DNA from: Gallionellaceae bacterium
Lineage (GTDB): Bacteria > Pseudomonadota > Gammaproteobacteria > Burkholderiales > Gallionellaceae
Direction: 5' to 3'
Length of the DNA: 40,823 nt
Assembly: GCA_004297065.1 (NCBI GenBank)
Contig: SCUU01000115.1
Span: 1 to 40,823 of the forward strand
The position numbers were made by a program, and so were the translations under genes. Each line of letters opens with the position of its first letter. Position 1 is the stretch's first letter. The notes beneath the pieces are model-generated. The model saw only the letters and a program-made list of their open reading frames with translations. It did no database searches and was not told the DNA's origin. Shown piece by piece: positions 1 through 8,364 of this stretch.

Positions 1-131
1 AAATAACAGTGGGTTACATTCAGTCGGCGACTCACCCATCGGGTTGCTTGATGAGACATGTTAATTATTTGGTTTTGTTCGTGTTTTTCGTGCATTTCGT
101 GGACAACTGCTTTTCCTAGGATTAACTGTTG

Positions 132-152
132 CGCGCCAAATAAAATGGCGCG
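132..152. promoter_or_regulatory. Inverted repeat upstream of the first Fic gene
   Basis: Two 7-bp arms, CGCGCCA at 132-138 and TGGCGCG at 146-152, are separated by an AT-rich 7-nt spacer that ends 36 bp before the ATG at 189. The position suits an operator for autoregulation by the winged-helix N-terminus of the Fic protein. Just beside it, positions 149-162 repeat a 14-mer (CGCGATACTGCGTT) found in the MITE-like element near 6.2 kb, so this may instead be a decayed copy of that element. Confidence 0.3.
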
Positions 153-188
153 ATACTGCGTTCCGCGCCACAAAAAAGAGTGAGTGAT

Positions 189-1586
189 ATGCCTAAAGTC
201 GTTTCGCCTCGTGAGTTTGAGCAAATTATTGAACTGCTCGCCCATCACCCGGACGGTATCGGTGTGGATAGGCTTGCGCAAAAACTTGGCGCTGATATAA
301 AACGCCGCACCTTACAGCGGCGCCTCGCGTCACTGATCGGGCAAAAACGCATCATCAGCGCAGGCGGAGGGCGTGCGCTCCAATACCGGCTTGCGCCAGT
401 CGCGGGCACGGCAACTCTTCTCCTCCCGGCACCCACGCTACAAGCGTTCGGCGAAGTCTATATCCCCCTCTCTCCCGAAGGTGAGGAGGTCAAAGCCTAT
501 GTTCGCCAACCGCGCCAGCAACGCAAGCCAGTCAGTTATAAGAATGAGTTTCTTGAGCGATACCATCCCAACCAGTCTGCTTATCTGCCCGAATCGTTAC
601 GTGCCCAACTGCACAGCCTGGGTCGCTCACCCGCAGAGCAAATGCCAGCGGGCACTTTTGCGCGGGACATTCTCAACCGTTTGCTGATTGATCTCTCATG
701 GGCATCATCCATGTTGGAAGGCAATACCTATAGCCGCCTCGACACGGAGCGGTTAATCGAATTCGGCCAAGCCGCAGAAGGCAAGGATGCGCTGGAAACG
801 CAGATGATTTTGAATCACAAGTCCGCCATCGAATATCTGGTGCGAGATACCGAGCGCGCGAGGGTGACACCTGAAACCGTGATTGCGTTGCACGCGTTTC
901 TTTCCGATGGCTTGATGCCCGATCCGCTTAGCTGTGGCCGTATTCGCAAGCGCGCGGTGGAGATCGGCGGCAGTGTCTATCTGCCGATCGCGATGCCGCA
1001 ACGCGTGGAAGAGTTGTTCGGCATTGTGATGGGTATGGCGGCAGAGATTCGAGACCCTTTCGAGCAGTCATTTTTCCTGATGGTGCATTTGCCTTACCTG
1101 CAACCCTTCGAGGATGTGAACAAACGCGTCTCGCGTCTGGCCGCCAACATTCCGCTCATCCAGCACAACCTGTGCCCGCTTTCATTTATCGACGTGCCGC
1201 AGCAAGCTTATGTTGATGCGATGCTGGGCGTGTATGAACTCAACCGCATCGCACTCTTGCGCGATGTGTTCGTCTGGGCGTATGAGCGCTCCTGCCAGCA
1301 ATACGTTGCCGTGCAACAGCAATTGGTTCCGCCGGATACATTCCGCCTGCGCTACCGCAATGAGCTGAGCGAGGTTGTGCGCGCAATTGTTCGCGGTGCT
1401 CAACCCGCCAACGAAGCAAGGCTGCGCCCCATCATGCCCGACACAATAGCGCCCGAAGATCAGCCACGCTTTGTAGCACTGGCGATGGATGAATTTAAGA
1501 CATTGCATGCCGGAAACGCTATCCGCTTTGGTTTGCGTCCGCTCGAATTCGCCGCATGGCAACGAGAGAATGCCGAGCCGGACTGA
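189..1586 (+). CDS. Fic-family protein with winged-helix N-terminus and degenerate active site
   Basis: Fic proteins transfer AMP or related groups to target proteins. Residues about 10-65 look like a winged helix-turn-helix. An inhibitory-helix motif of class II Fic proteins, S/T-x3-E-G, is present at residues 173-178 (SSMLEG). The Fic core motif, normally HPFxDGNGRxxR, reads QPFEDVNKRVSR from about residue 305. The catalytic His is Gln and both core glycines are changed, while N and both R are kept. The ATG at 189 is preferred because AAAAAGAG lies 8 nt upstream; an in-frame GTG at 180 overlaps that site. Established: the motif His is required for AMPylation by canonical Fic enzymes. Inferred: this protein is not a canonical AMPylase and may act as a DNA-binding regulator or use other chemistry. 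It stands alone, followed by a repeat element. Confidence 0.85.
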   Translation: MPKVVSPREFEQIIELLAHHPDGIGVDRLAQKLGADIKRRTLQRRLASLIGQKRIISAGGGRALQYRLAPVAGTATLLLPAPTLQAFGEVYIPLSPEGEEVKAYVRQPRQQRKPVSYKNEFLERYHPNQSAYLPESLRAQLHSLGRSPAEQMPAGTFARDILNRLLIDLSWASSMLEGNTYSRLDTERLIEFGQAAEGKDALETQMILNHKSAIEYLVRDTERARVTPETVIALHAFLSDGLMPDPLSCGRIRKRAVEIGGSVYLPIAMPQRVEELFGIVMGMAAEIRDPFEQSFFLMVHLPYLQPFEDVNKRVSRLAANIPLIQHNLCPLSFIDVPQQAYVDAMLGVYELNRIALLRDVFVWAYERSCQQYVAVQQQLVPPDTFRLRYRNELSEVVRAIVRGAQPANEARLRPIMPDTIAPEDQPRFVALAMDEFKTLHAGNAIRFGLRPLEFAAWQRENAEPD

Positions 1587-1599
1587 TCCTGTCGCTAGT

Positions 1600-1829
1600 G
1601 GGTGCGATTCAAACTGATGTGGAAGTATCCCTGACAGCTCATTAGGGAAATCGCCGATCGGCTAATAGCCGCATTGCCTTTGTGGGAGCGACCTCCCGGT
1701 CGCGACAGCTTGGGAGGTGTTCATCGAATCGCGGTCAGGAGACCGCTCCCACAAAGGCATCGCGGCCTATCAGTGAGAGTCGGTCAGCACAAGCCTCTTA
1801 CTTCCCCCACATCAGTTTGAATCGCACCC
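1600..1829. repeat. MITE-like nested inverted repeat (fills the 1587-1938 gap)
   Basis: The ends are perfect 23-bp inverted repeats (1600-1622 and 1807-1829). Nested inside is a second perfect 15-bp inverted pair (1676-1690 GCCTTTGTGGGAGCG and 1744-1758) with imperfect pairing extending outwards. The inner part contains GTGGGAGCGACCTCCCGGTC, resembling REP sequences of gammaproteobacteria. No coding sequence is visible inside. The whole 230 bp could fold as one long hairpin. It separates the Fic gene from the two-component genes and may be a non-autonomous mobile element or a REP doublet. I did not find another copy of these ends in the window. Confidence 0.6.
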
Positions 1830-1847
1830 GTCACTAGTTCTAGTGAC
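1830..1847. promoter_or_regulatory. Perfect palindrome upstream of the response regulator
   Basis: GTCACTAG-TT-CTAGTGAC is a perfect inverted repeat with 8-bp arms, about 90 bp upstream of the response-regulator ATG. It directly abuts the right end of the MITE-like element. It could be an operator for the NarL-type regulator or part of the repeat element; the sequence does not decide between them. Confidence 0.35.
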
Positions 1848-1938
1848 AAAGAAATTCTGAATGTGTGGCAAACTCTGCTCCGTTTTCGCATCGTGCCCCC
1901 GTTGCGGGTCTCGCGTTAAAGAAGAAGTCGGATTTATC

Positions 1939-2616
1939 ATGCAAACAGCCCAAAACAGTCCCCCCATCCGCGTTGCGCTGGTGGAGGACGATGTCAATTT
2001 CCAGAACGCTTTGATGGCGGCCATCGGGGCTGCGCCCGACATGACGTTGTTGGGCGTGGCGGGCAGCAGAGCGCAGGGGCTGCTGATGCTGGACCGGGTG
2101 CAGGCCGATGTGTTGCTGGTCGATCTGGGCTTGCCGGACGGTTCCGGCATCGATGTGATCCGGGCGGCGCATGCGAGACAGCCGGGCTGCAACATCATGG
2201 TCAGCACGACGTTCGGCGACGAGGTGCATGTGATGCAGTCGCTCGAAGCGGGCGCGTCCGGTTATCTGCTGAAAGACAGCGCACCGCAAAACATGCTGGA
2301 TGAAATCCGCAGCCTGCATGGCGGCGGCAGCCCGATCAGCCCGCTGATCGCGCGGCAGATTCTGGTGCGCTTCCGGCAGGATGACAAAGCTGCCGAACCC
2401 AAGCCAGACAAGCCAGCCACGGCGCTTTCTGCGCGCGAACTGGAGGTGCTGGAATTCATCACCAAGGGTTTTACTTCGAATGAAATCGCCGGGCTGATGT
2501 CCGTGTCGCACCATACGATATTGACCTTTGTACGGCGCATCTACGCCAAGCTCGAAGTGAATTCCAAAACCGAAGCTATTTATGAAGCGCGCAATCAAGG
2601 GCTGCTGGCGCAATAA
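1939..2616 (+). CDS. NarL/FixJ-type two-component response regulator
   Basis: The protein is 225 aa with a receiver domain at about 10-125 and a LuxR-type helix-turn-helix at about 157-220. The acidic pocket E16-D17-D18 and phospho-acceptor D62 (LLVDLGLPDG) are intact, as is the conserved Lys in YLLKDS. The output domain carries the typical LSARELEVLEFITKG signature. An in-frame ATG at 1861 exists, but translation from there adds a Cys-rich 26-residue tail not typical of the family. The ATG at 1939 with purine-rich AAAGAAGAAG upstream fits a normal length. The 3' end overlaps the downstream kinase gene by 35 nt, so the two are almost certainly co-transcribed partners. The target genes are unknown. 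Confidence 0.9.
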   Translation: MQTAQNSPPIRVALVEDDVNFQNALMAAIGAAPDMTLLGVAGSRAQGLLMLDRVQADVLLVDLGLPDGSGIDVIRAAHARQPGCNIMVSTTFGDEVHVMQSLEAGASGYLLKDSAPQNMLDEIRSLHGGGSPISPLIARQILVRFRQDDKAAEPKPDKPATALSARELEVLEFITKGFTSNEIAGLMSVSHHTILTFVRRIYAKLEVNSKTEAIYEARNQGLLAQ

Positions 2617-4210
2617 CCACGCTCGGTTCTTCTGGGGCATCGGCGTCATTCCACTCGCCGTGTTGCTGATCGTGGGTGCTACCCTGATCTGGATCGCCTA
2701 TGACGAGTACAACCAGGCACAGGAGTTTGAATTTCGGCTACTCGAAGCCCACGCCCGCAACGCCGATGTACAGATCACGGAAGCATTGGGCCAAATCGAC
2801 CACTTGCTGAATCAGCTAGCCGGTCAAATTGCCGGGGACTATCAGAACCGCCATTCACCACAAAACAAGATATTCGCCGCTGTACTCGACCGACACAAGA
2901 ATGATATCCCCGAACTCGGTACGTTGCTGTTGGCGGATGCAGCCGGGCGCATTCTTGCCGCGACCGATACGGCGATAATCGGACGGGATGTTTCCCATGA
3001 GTTGTACTTTACCTCTCACCTCGACAGTGGTTTGACGCCGAAACTATTGATGTCGCGTCCCGACAAACATTTGCTCGGAACCACTGCCATTACTTTTACC
3101 CTGCCCATTGTCAATGCCCGCCACCAATTTCTCGGCATCGCGGGTGCCACCATCGGATTCAAGTTTTTTCCAGACGTATTGCAAGCGATCAACCCGGACG
3201 ATTCCGCGAGTATGTCCGTTATCTTTAACCGCGATGGCGACCTTGTGTACCGACGTGAAGAGCCGGAGCGTTATTTCGGTAAAAACATCGCCAAAGTCAG
3301 TACTATATTTCGGGAGCATTCCCGAGCCGCCAGTCAGATGACGCGCCACATCGGTCCCTCTGCCCACAATGGCAAGACCCGGCTCTTTCTCGTGCGTGAA
3401 GTGGGCGACACCGGTCTAGGCTTCATTCTATCGCGTCAACTCGATGAGGTTCTCGCCAAGTGGTTACGCAATGTCGTTATCTATACGCTGATATTTTTGC
3501 TCACCATCGTGGCGGCGGTGTGGTTTGCTTTCTCCGCCGCACGCCGCAAACAATTGGAGGCGAAAATCATCGACAACAATAAACGTCTGCGCGAGATCGA
3601 ACAGCGCCAAGTCCTGAGCCAGGAGCGCCAGCGCCTGATGCAGGATATGCACGATGGTCTGGGCTCATCGCTGACCAGCGCACTGCGGGTGGTGGAGCAC
3701 GGGCGCATGGATGAAACCGAGGTCGCGCAGGTGCTCAAGGGCTGCATAGACGACCTCAAGCTGGCTATCGATTCGATGGAGCCGGTGGACGCCGATTTGC
3801 TGCTGTTGCTGGCGACCCTGCGCTATCGTCTGGGGCCGCGTCTGGAGAGCACCGGCATTGCCCTGCGCTGGGAAGTTATAAGCGTGCCAAAACTCGACTG
3901 GCTAAACCCGAAAAATGCGCTGCACATACTGCGCATTTTGCAGGAGGCCTTCACCAATATCATCAAGCATACTCACGCCACAGAAATCCGTGTCGCAACC
4001 AGAGTGGAGAGCGATCACGTCGTGGTGACGATCACCGACAACGGGCAGGGCTTCGCGGTGGAGAATGCGCTGAAGAGCGGCGGCAAGGGGCTCTCCAACC
4101 AGATGCGCCGCGCGGAAGCTATCGGCGCTGAAGTCGGCTGGGACTCGAACGATGCGGGTACGTGTTTCACGTTGCGGTTACCGATAATACGCGGGCCGAC
4201 CATCGAATGA
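2582..4210 (+). CDS. Membrane sensor histidine kinase (NarL-cognate, HisKA_3 type)
   Basis: The protein is 542 aa. Membrane helices at about 16-43 and 297-320 flank a periplasmic domain of about 250 residues that resembles Cache/PAS-like sensor folds. After the second helix comes a coiled stretch and the dimerisation/phosphorylation box DMHDGLGSSL near residue 355, typical of the HisKA_3 family that pairs with NarL-type regulators. The C-terminal HATPase_c domain has an N box (EAFTNIIKHTHA), a G1 box (DNGQGF) and GGKGLSNQ. The gene starts inside the 3' end of the response-regulator gene, in a different frame, indicating translational coupling. The ligand cannot be read from the sequence. Downstream, 4211-4424 is a convergent spacer with no gene visible. 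Confidence 0.88.
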   Translation: MKRAIKGCWRNNHARFFWGIGVIPLAVLLIVGATLIWIAYDEYNQAQEFEFRLLEAHARNADVQITEALGQIDHLLNQLAGQIAGDYQNRHSPQNKIFAAVLDRHKNDIPELGTLLLADAAGRILAATDTAIIGRDVSHELYFTSHLDSGLTPKLLMSRPDKHLLGTTAITFTLPIVNARHQFLGIAGATIGFKFFPDVLQAINPDDSASMSVIFNRDGDLVYRREEPERYFGKNIAKVSTIFREHSRAASQMTRHIGPSAHNGKTRLFLVREVGDTGLGFILSRQLDEVLAKWLRNVVIYTLIFLLTIVAAVWFAFSAARRKQLEAKIIDNNKRLREIEQRQVLSQERQRLMQDMHDGLGSSLTSALRVVEHGRMDETEVAQVLKGCIDDLKLAIDSMEPVDADLLLLLATLRYRLGPRLESTGIALRWEVISVPKLDWLNPKNALHILRILQEAFTNIIKHTHATEIRVATRVESDHVVVTITDNGQGFAVENALKSGGKGLSNQMRRAEAIGAEVGWDSNDAGTCFTLRLPIIRGPTIE

Positions 4211-4424
4211 CTCTTAAAATAACCGACTGTCCGGTTAACGTGAAACTCGCGTAGCGATTCGTTTGCCCTTTCTCCCGCAGGGATTGGAGATTGCCTTTGC
4301 GAGCATCCGCTTCGCGGATTGCCTGCTTACCCAGCTCCTCGTTCGCCTCCTCTCCCGAGGATTCAAGATCGCCTTTCTCGTTTGTCCTTTCTCCCGCTGG
4401 TTATGTGGACAAAGGATTTCGCTT

Positions 4425-4991
4425 TTACTGCTTCACCGACTCAACCGGGATCGTGAGCATGATTTCATCGCTCACGAAGGGCGCATATTTGCCCATGTTG
4501 AAATCCGTGCGTTTGACCTTGGCGGTGGCCGTGGCACCGCAAGCGTCTTTCTTGAGTATCGGATGCGGCATGCACAGCATGGACACGATGCTGAGCGTCA
4601 CCGGTTTGGTAATTCCCTTGATCGTCAGTTCCCCCTCCACGGCCACCAGTCTGTCGGCCTCGAATTTCAGCTTGTTCGATTTGTAAGTGATGGTGGGATA
4701 TTTCGCGGTATCGAAGAAATCCTCGCCCTGGATATGCGTATTGAACAAGGCGGAACCGGTATTGACCGACTTCGCATCAATCGTCACATCGACCGATCCG
4801 CTTCGGGCGGCACGGTCTACGATGATCGTGCCGGAGGTGGTATCGAAGCGGCTGAGCTGCTGCGAATAACCCAAGTGGCTGTACTCGAAACGCGGCATGG
4901 AATGCGTGGGGTCGATCACAAAAGTCTCGGTGGCGGCATACGCGAGGGAAGACAGTGCAGTTGCGAGGGTAAATGCGATCAGTTTCTTCAT
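4425..4991 (-). CDS. YceI-family periplasmic lipid-binding protein
   Basis: The protein is 188 aa with a clear signal peptide (MKKLIAFTLATALSSLAYA, cut after AYA) followed by a YceI lipocalin-like beta-barrel. Family signatures include FVIDPTHSMPRFEYSHLG, the GxIxxD strand, GEDFFDTAKYPTITYKS and GELTIKGITKPVTL. YceI proteins bind polyisoprenoid-type lipids in the periplasm. The start is fixed by AAGGAGAACACC just upstream of the ATG; a longer in-frame start would put an unlikely 37-residue tail before the signal peptide. It is last in a three-gene operon with cytochrome b561 and a second YceI paralogue, 29 bp downstream of the latter. The pairing matches the common yceJ-yceI arrangement and suggests a role in quinone or membrane redox. 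Confidence 0.92.
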   Translation of the reverse strand: MKKLIAFTLATALSSLAYAATETFVIDPTHSMPRFEYSHLGYSQQLSRFDTTSGTIIVDRAARSGSVDVTIDAKSVNTGSALFNTHIQGEDFFDTAKYPTITYKSNKLKFEADRLVAVEGELTIKGITKPVTLSIVSMLCMPHPILKKDACGATATAKVKRTDFNMGKYAPFVSDEIMLTIPVESVKQ

Positions 4992-5020
4992 GGTGTTCTC
5001 CTTGGTGGTTGAGAGTGGGA

Positions 5021-5593
5021 CTACTTCTTGCCGGGTGTTGCGATGACTACAAGATGGAACCTGATCTGTATCTCGTTGGCGACCGTACCCACATCGGTCC
5101 ATTCGCCCTCGCCGATGGCGTAGTCGAGGCGCTTGATGGTGAAGCTGCCGTCGAATGTGCCGCGATTGCCGGACGCTTTAAACGTGACGGGCACTTTCAC
5201 CTCCAGCGTCCTGCCCTTGATGCTGAGTTTGCCTGTCGCCTCGTAACGCTCGCCCCCCACTGCTTTAAGTCCGGCGGAGACGAAACTGGCTGCGGGAAAA
5301 ATCTTGGCGTTGAACCACAACTTCCCCACCACCTCATCGTTGGCTTCGGTCGAGCCGGTGTCGATACTGGCGACGTCGATGTCGATGCGCGCCTGCGCAT
5401 TGGCGATCCTGGCGGGATCGAACGAGGCTTGCGCGCCGAACTTGTTGAACTTGCCTTCCATCGGCACGCCCATTTGTTTGTAAGCGAACGTCACCGCACT
5501 TTCGCTCAGAGCCACCTGCTTGAACTCCTGCGCCTGCACTTGGGCGCAAGGCAACAGCAACCCCGCGATTGCGATATGTTTCAAAAATCTCAT
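5021..5593 (-). CDS. YceI-family periplasmic protein (second paralogue)
   Basis: The protein is 190 aa with a signal peptide ending about VQA before QEFKQV, then a YceI domain. Matching segments include SAVTFAYKQMGVPMEGKF, the D-x-ARIDIDVASIDTGS strand, AKIFPAASFVSAG and GKLSIKGRTLEVKVPV. It is clearly diverged from its downstream paralogue at 4425-4991, so the pair is an old duplication. The ATG at 5593 overlaps the stop of the upstream cytochrome b561 gene as ATGA, a sign of translational coupling. An in-frame start 21 nt further out is less likely because it lies inside the upstream gene and disrupts the signal peptide. It is likely a periplasmic carrier working with the cytochrome. Confidence 0.92.
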   Translation of the reverse strand: MRFLKHIAIAGLLLPCAQVQAQEFKQVALSESAVTFAYKQMGVPMEGKFNKFGAQASFDPARIANAQARIDIDVASIDTGSTEANDEVVGKLWFNAKIFPAASFVSAGLKAVGGERYEATGKLSIKGRTLEVKVPVTFKASGNRGTFDGSFTIKRLDYAIGEGEWTDVGTVANEIQIRFHLVVIATPGKK

Positions 5594-6138
5594 TTGCGCG
5601 CCCCTCCCGGCCACATACGTTCCATGACGCCATCGCGATCTATAAAACGGTGCTTGAGTGCTGCGGCGATATGCAACACCACCAGCGCAAGCAGCATGTA
5701 ATTGAAACTCTCGTGCAGGCTGCCGAGCATGTCGCCCAGCGCCTTATCTTTTCCCACCAGGTCGGGTAGCGGCAACACGCCGAGCCACACCGTCTTGAAA
5801 CCTTTGGCGGAGCTCATCAGCCAGCCGGACAGCGGAATGACAAAAAGCAGCACGTACAGGAACTGGTGCGTGGCCGCGCTGGCGACCTTCTGCCAACGCG
5901 GCATCGTATCCGGCAAAGCGGGTGGCTCATGCGTGGCGCGCCAGACCGCGCGCAGCACCGCCAGCACCAGCACCGACATCCCCAGCCACTTGTGATAGCT
6001 GTAGAGCTGAAGCTTGGTCGGCGACAAGGGCAGATCGTGCATGTACATACCCAGCGGGAACGCCGCAAAGACGAGCAGCGCCACCAGCCAGTGCAGCGCG
6101 ATAGCGGTGTTGGTATAGCGAGTGATGGTGGCGTTCAC
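5590..6138 (-). CDS. Cytochrome b561 family membrane protein
   Basis: The protein is 182 aa with four predicted membrane helices. It carries the family His pattern: HWLVALL in helix 1, YHKWLGM before helix 2, and the helix 4 segment ending LHIAAALKHRF. It is expected to bind two b-type hemes in the inner membrane and move electrons between quinol and a periplasmic acceptor. The start is GTG at 6138, supported by AAGGA 7 nt upstream; no better ATG exists. It is first of a three-gene operon with two YceI proteins, overlapping the next gene by 4 nt. Similar b561-YceI operons are widespread in proteobacteria. Confidence 0.92.
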   Translation of the reverse strand: MNATITRYTNTAIALHWLVALLVFAAFPLGMYMHDLPLSPTKLQLYSYHKWLGMSVLVLAVLRAVWRATHEPPALPDTMPRWQKVASAATHQFLYVLLFVIPLSGWLMSSAKGFKTVWLGVLPLPDLVGKDKALGDMLGSLHESFNYMLLALVVLHIAAALKHRFIDRDGVMERMWPGGARK

Positions 6139-6185
6139 TGATCAATCCTTTTTTATCCGCAGATTACCTCGAAGAGGTTCTTGTG

Positions 6186-6340
6186 CCCTTTAGGGAACCT
6201 CTATAAATCCAAACTCCGTCGCGATACTGCGTTGCTCAATAAATTTTAACGCTTACATATCAGGCATATGCGGCGCGCTAAAATTTATTTCGCGCCTTGT
6301 CTCGCTTAGGATTTTGGATTTATAGAGGCTCCCTTTAGGG
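6186..6340. repeat. MITE-like inverted repeat flanked by 10-bp direct repeats
   Basis: The segment fills most of the 291-bp gap between the cytochrome operon and the pirin gene. Left (6196-6213) and right (6313-6330) ends are near-perfect inverted copies built on CCTCTATAAATCCAAA. The inner arms also pair: an AATAAATTTTAACGC block on the left meets GCGCTAAAATTTATT on the right. Outside the arms both ends carry the same 10-mer CCCTTTAGGG in direct orientation (6186-6195 and 6331-6340), as expected of a target-site duplication. There is no coding content. Around it lie short CAGATT/AATCTG repeats (for example at 6160 and 6387-6412) of another repeat class. Confidence 0.6.
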
Positions 6341-6429
6341 TACGCAGATTGGCACAGGTTAAAACCAACTCCACAAATCAAAAAATCTGCGTTAATCTGC
6401 GCAATCTGTGGATAAGGTTTTTTGTTTTT

Positions 6430-7296
6430 TCATGCCAAGCGCCCGCTGCGAAAATCGTCCAGCGCCTGATGTATCTCTTCCTGCGTGTTCATCACGAACG
6501 GCCCGTATTGCACGATGGGTTCGTTGAGAGGTTTGCCCGCGATCAACACCAGACGCGCCCCCCCGCTTGCCCTGATGTCCACGCCGTCGGCCCCTGCGGT
6601 ATTGCTCAATATGCCCATGCGCCGACTATCCACCCTCACCCCATCGACATCCACCGCGCCGCGATAGACGTAGATGAATGCGTTATGCGTGACAGGCACC
6701 GCAGTGGAGAATAAAGAGCCCGCAGGTATATGGATGTCGAGATACAACGGCTCGGTGACCTCGCGCGTCATGACGCCTGTCACACCGTTGCTGCTGCCCG
6801 CGATCACGCGCACTTTCACACCATCCTGCGTCACATATTCGGGGATCGCCTCGCGGGGAAAATCCCGATACCACGGCGCAGCCATCTTGTTGCTCGCCGG
6901 AAGATTGAGCCAGAGCTGGAAGCCTTCCATCACACCCTCTTTCTGTTCGGGTATCTCGGAATGGATCGCGCCGCGCCCTGCCGTCATCCACTGCACACCG
7001 CCGTCCTCCAGCAATCCTTCGTGCCCGCCGCTGTCGCGGTGACGCATACGCCCGGCCAGCATGTAGGTGATGGTCTCGAAACCGCGATGAGGATGGTCGG
7101 GAAAACCCGCGATGTAGTCATCGGGATCGTCGCTGCCGAAGGCATCCAGCATCAGGAACGGATCGAGGCGGCGTTGCAATTTTCCGGTGAGTATGCGCGT
7201 CAGACTGACCCCGGCCCCGTCCGAGGTGGCGACACCTTCGACGAGGCGGTCGATGCTGCGCGATTGATGCAGAATTGCTTGAGTGACGGTATTCAT
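6430..7296 (-). CDS. Pirin family protein (bicupin, quercetinase-like)
   Basis: The protein is 288 aa. Pirins are double-cupin, metal-binding proteins; some bacterial members act as quercetin 2,3-dioxygenases and others modulate enzymes or transcription. The metal ligands are all present: H68 and H70 in FPDHPHRGFET, then H112 and E114 in AGRGAIHSEIPEQ. The C-terminal pirin_C cupin ends near FVMNTQEEI, a strong family signature. The start at 7296 is supported by GGAG 7-8 nt upstream; the open frame extends 58 residues further but runs through the divergent promoter and into the LysR gene. It is transcribed divergently from a LysR regulator at 7384, which probably controls it. Confidence 0.93.
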   Translation of the reverse strand: MNTVTQAILHQSRSIDRLVEGVATSDGAGVSLTRILTGKLQRRLDPFLMLDAFGSDDPDDYIAGFPDHPHRGFETITYMLAGRMRHRDSGGHEGLLEDGGVQWMTAGRGAIHSEIPEQKEGVMEGFQLWLNLPASNKMAAPWYRDFPREAIPEYVTQDGVKVRVIAGSSNGVTGVMTREVTEPLYLDIHIPAGSLFSTAVPVTHNAFIYVYRGAVDVDGVRVDSRRMGILSNTAGADGVDIRASGGARLVLIAGKPLNEPIVQYGPFVMNTQEEIHQALDDFRSGRLA

Positions 7297-7348
7297 GGCT
7301 CGCTCCTTAACGGAAAGTGACTGCATCTTAGGCGTCCCAAAAAGATAG

Positions 7349-7362
7349 ATAAAGCCATTTAT
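7349..7362. promoter_or_regulatory. Short dyad in the pirin/LysR divergent spacer
   Basis: ATAAA-GCCA-TTTAT is a small inverted repeat in the 87-bp spacer between two divergently transcribed genes. LysR-type regulators usually bind AT-rich dyads in such spacers. The dyad is short, so this is only a candidate site. Confidence 0.25.
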
Positions 7363-7383
7363 TCGAGATAGACTATCCCATAA

Positions 7384-8289
7384 ATGGAACAAATAAACAT
7401 CTCCGCCGATGATTACATCCTGTTCGCAGCCATCGTCGAACAGAAGAGTCTGGTGCGCGCCGCCGAGCATCTGTCCATGCCCAAAGCCACCGTCTCGCGC
7501 CGTTTGGCGAACCTTGAATCAACACTGGGGCAACGCCTGCTTCTGCGTACCACGCGCCGTCTCACGCTCACCGAATTCGGCCAGGAGTTCCTCGACCATT
7601 GCCGCCGCGTCGCGGAAGAAATCGCGATCACACAAGACTTCGTGCGCAGCCAGGATGCGCGGCCGCACGGACGCCTGCGCGTTTCCATGCCCGAGGATTA
7701 CGCCAGACGCAACCTGTCGCGCGCACTGTCCACGTTCATCGAGGCTTATCCCGAGATAGAACTGGAACTCGACCTGAGCTCGCGTATCGTCGACCTCATC
7801 GGCGAACGTTTCGATCTCGCCATCCGCATGGGCGTACTGGCGGACGACTCCACCCTGGTCGCACGCAAACTGGACGAACAACATCTCGGCCTGTATGCCA
7901 GCCCGATCTATCTGGGACTCCACCCGGCCCCGCGCCATCCGGATGATCTGCAACAGCATGCGGCACTGCGCATGCTCTCCAGCACCGGCCAGCCGCTCCC
8001 GTGGAAACTGTCGCGCGGCAAAGAGGTATGGGAAGGCGTTGCGCCGGGACGCATGGCGCTGAATTCGATCAGCGTCATCCAGCAGTTGGTGCTGGACGGT
8101 GCCGGCATCGGCATGTTGCCCATCCCTTTCGCGGAAGAAGACTTGCGCCGGAAAAAACTGATGCGCGTATTGCCGGAATGGAGCTTCCCCTCCGTCACCG
8201 CTTGGGCGGTGATGCCGATGCGGCGCTACCTTCCGGTAAAGACCCGCGTGTTTCTGGAACACTTGGAACAGTTCATGCAAAAGGGCTAG
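7384..8289 (+). CDS. LysR-family transcriptional regulator
   Basis: The protein is 301 aa, the usual family length. An N-terminal winged helix-turn-helix (about 8-66) contains the classic FAAIVEQKSLVRAAEHL and ATVSRRLANLESTLG helices. It is followed by the linker and a periplasmic-binding-protein-like effector domain (GRLRVSMPEDYARR onward). It belongs to the CrgA/DsdC-like group by the LLLRTTRRLTLTE segment. Its start lies 87 bp from the divergent pirin start, the usual layout of a LysR regulator and its target. No strong ribosome-binding site precedes the ATG at 7384. The effector is unknown; a phenolic or quinone signal would fit pirin but is only a guess. Confidence 0.93.
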   Translation: MEQINISADDYILFAAIVEQKSLVRAAEHLSMPKATVSRRLANLESTLGQRLLLRTTRRLTLTEFGQEFLDHCRRVAEEIAITQDFVRSQDARPHGRLRVSMPEDYARRNLSRALSTFIEAYPEIELELDLSSRIVDLIGERFDLAIRMGVLADDSTLVARKLDEQHLGLYASPIYLGLHPAPRHPDDLQQHAALRMLSSTGQPLPWKLSRGKEVWEGVAPGRMALNSISVIQQLVLDGAGIGMLPIPFAEEDLRRKKLMRVLPEWSFPSVTAWAVMPMRRYLPVKTRVFLEHLEQFMQKG

Positions 8290-8364
8290 CAGGCTGTTGG
8301 ATTCCCTTTGCCTGATCAACGAACACTGGCAGAATGCGCGCACCACCACTCACAGGAGAACAGC

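Noticed and set aside
4211-4424. Small gene or RNA between the sensor kinase and the YceI gene
   Set aside because: The spacer has some repeated CTTTCTCCCG-like words but no convincing start site, hairpin or conserved peptide.
4263-5012. 249-codon plus-strand frame
   Set aside because: It is antisense to a YceI gene with a clear signal peptide and ribosome-binding site.
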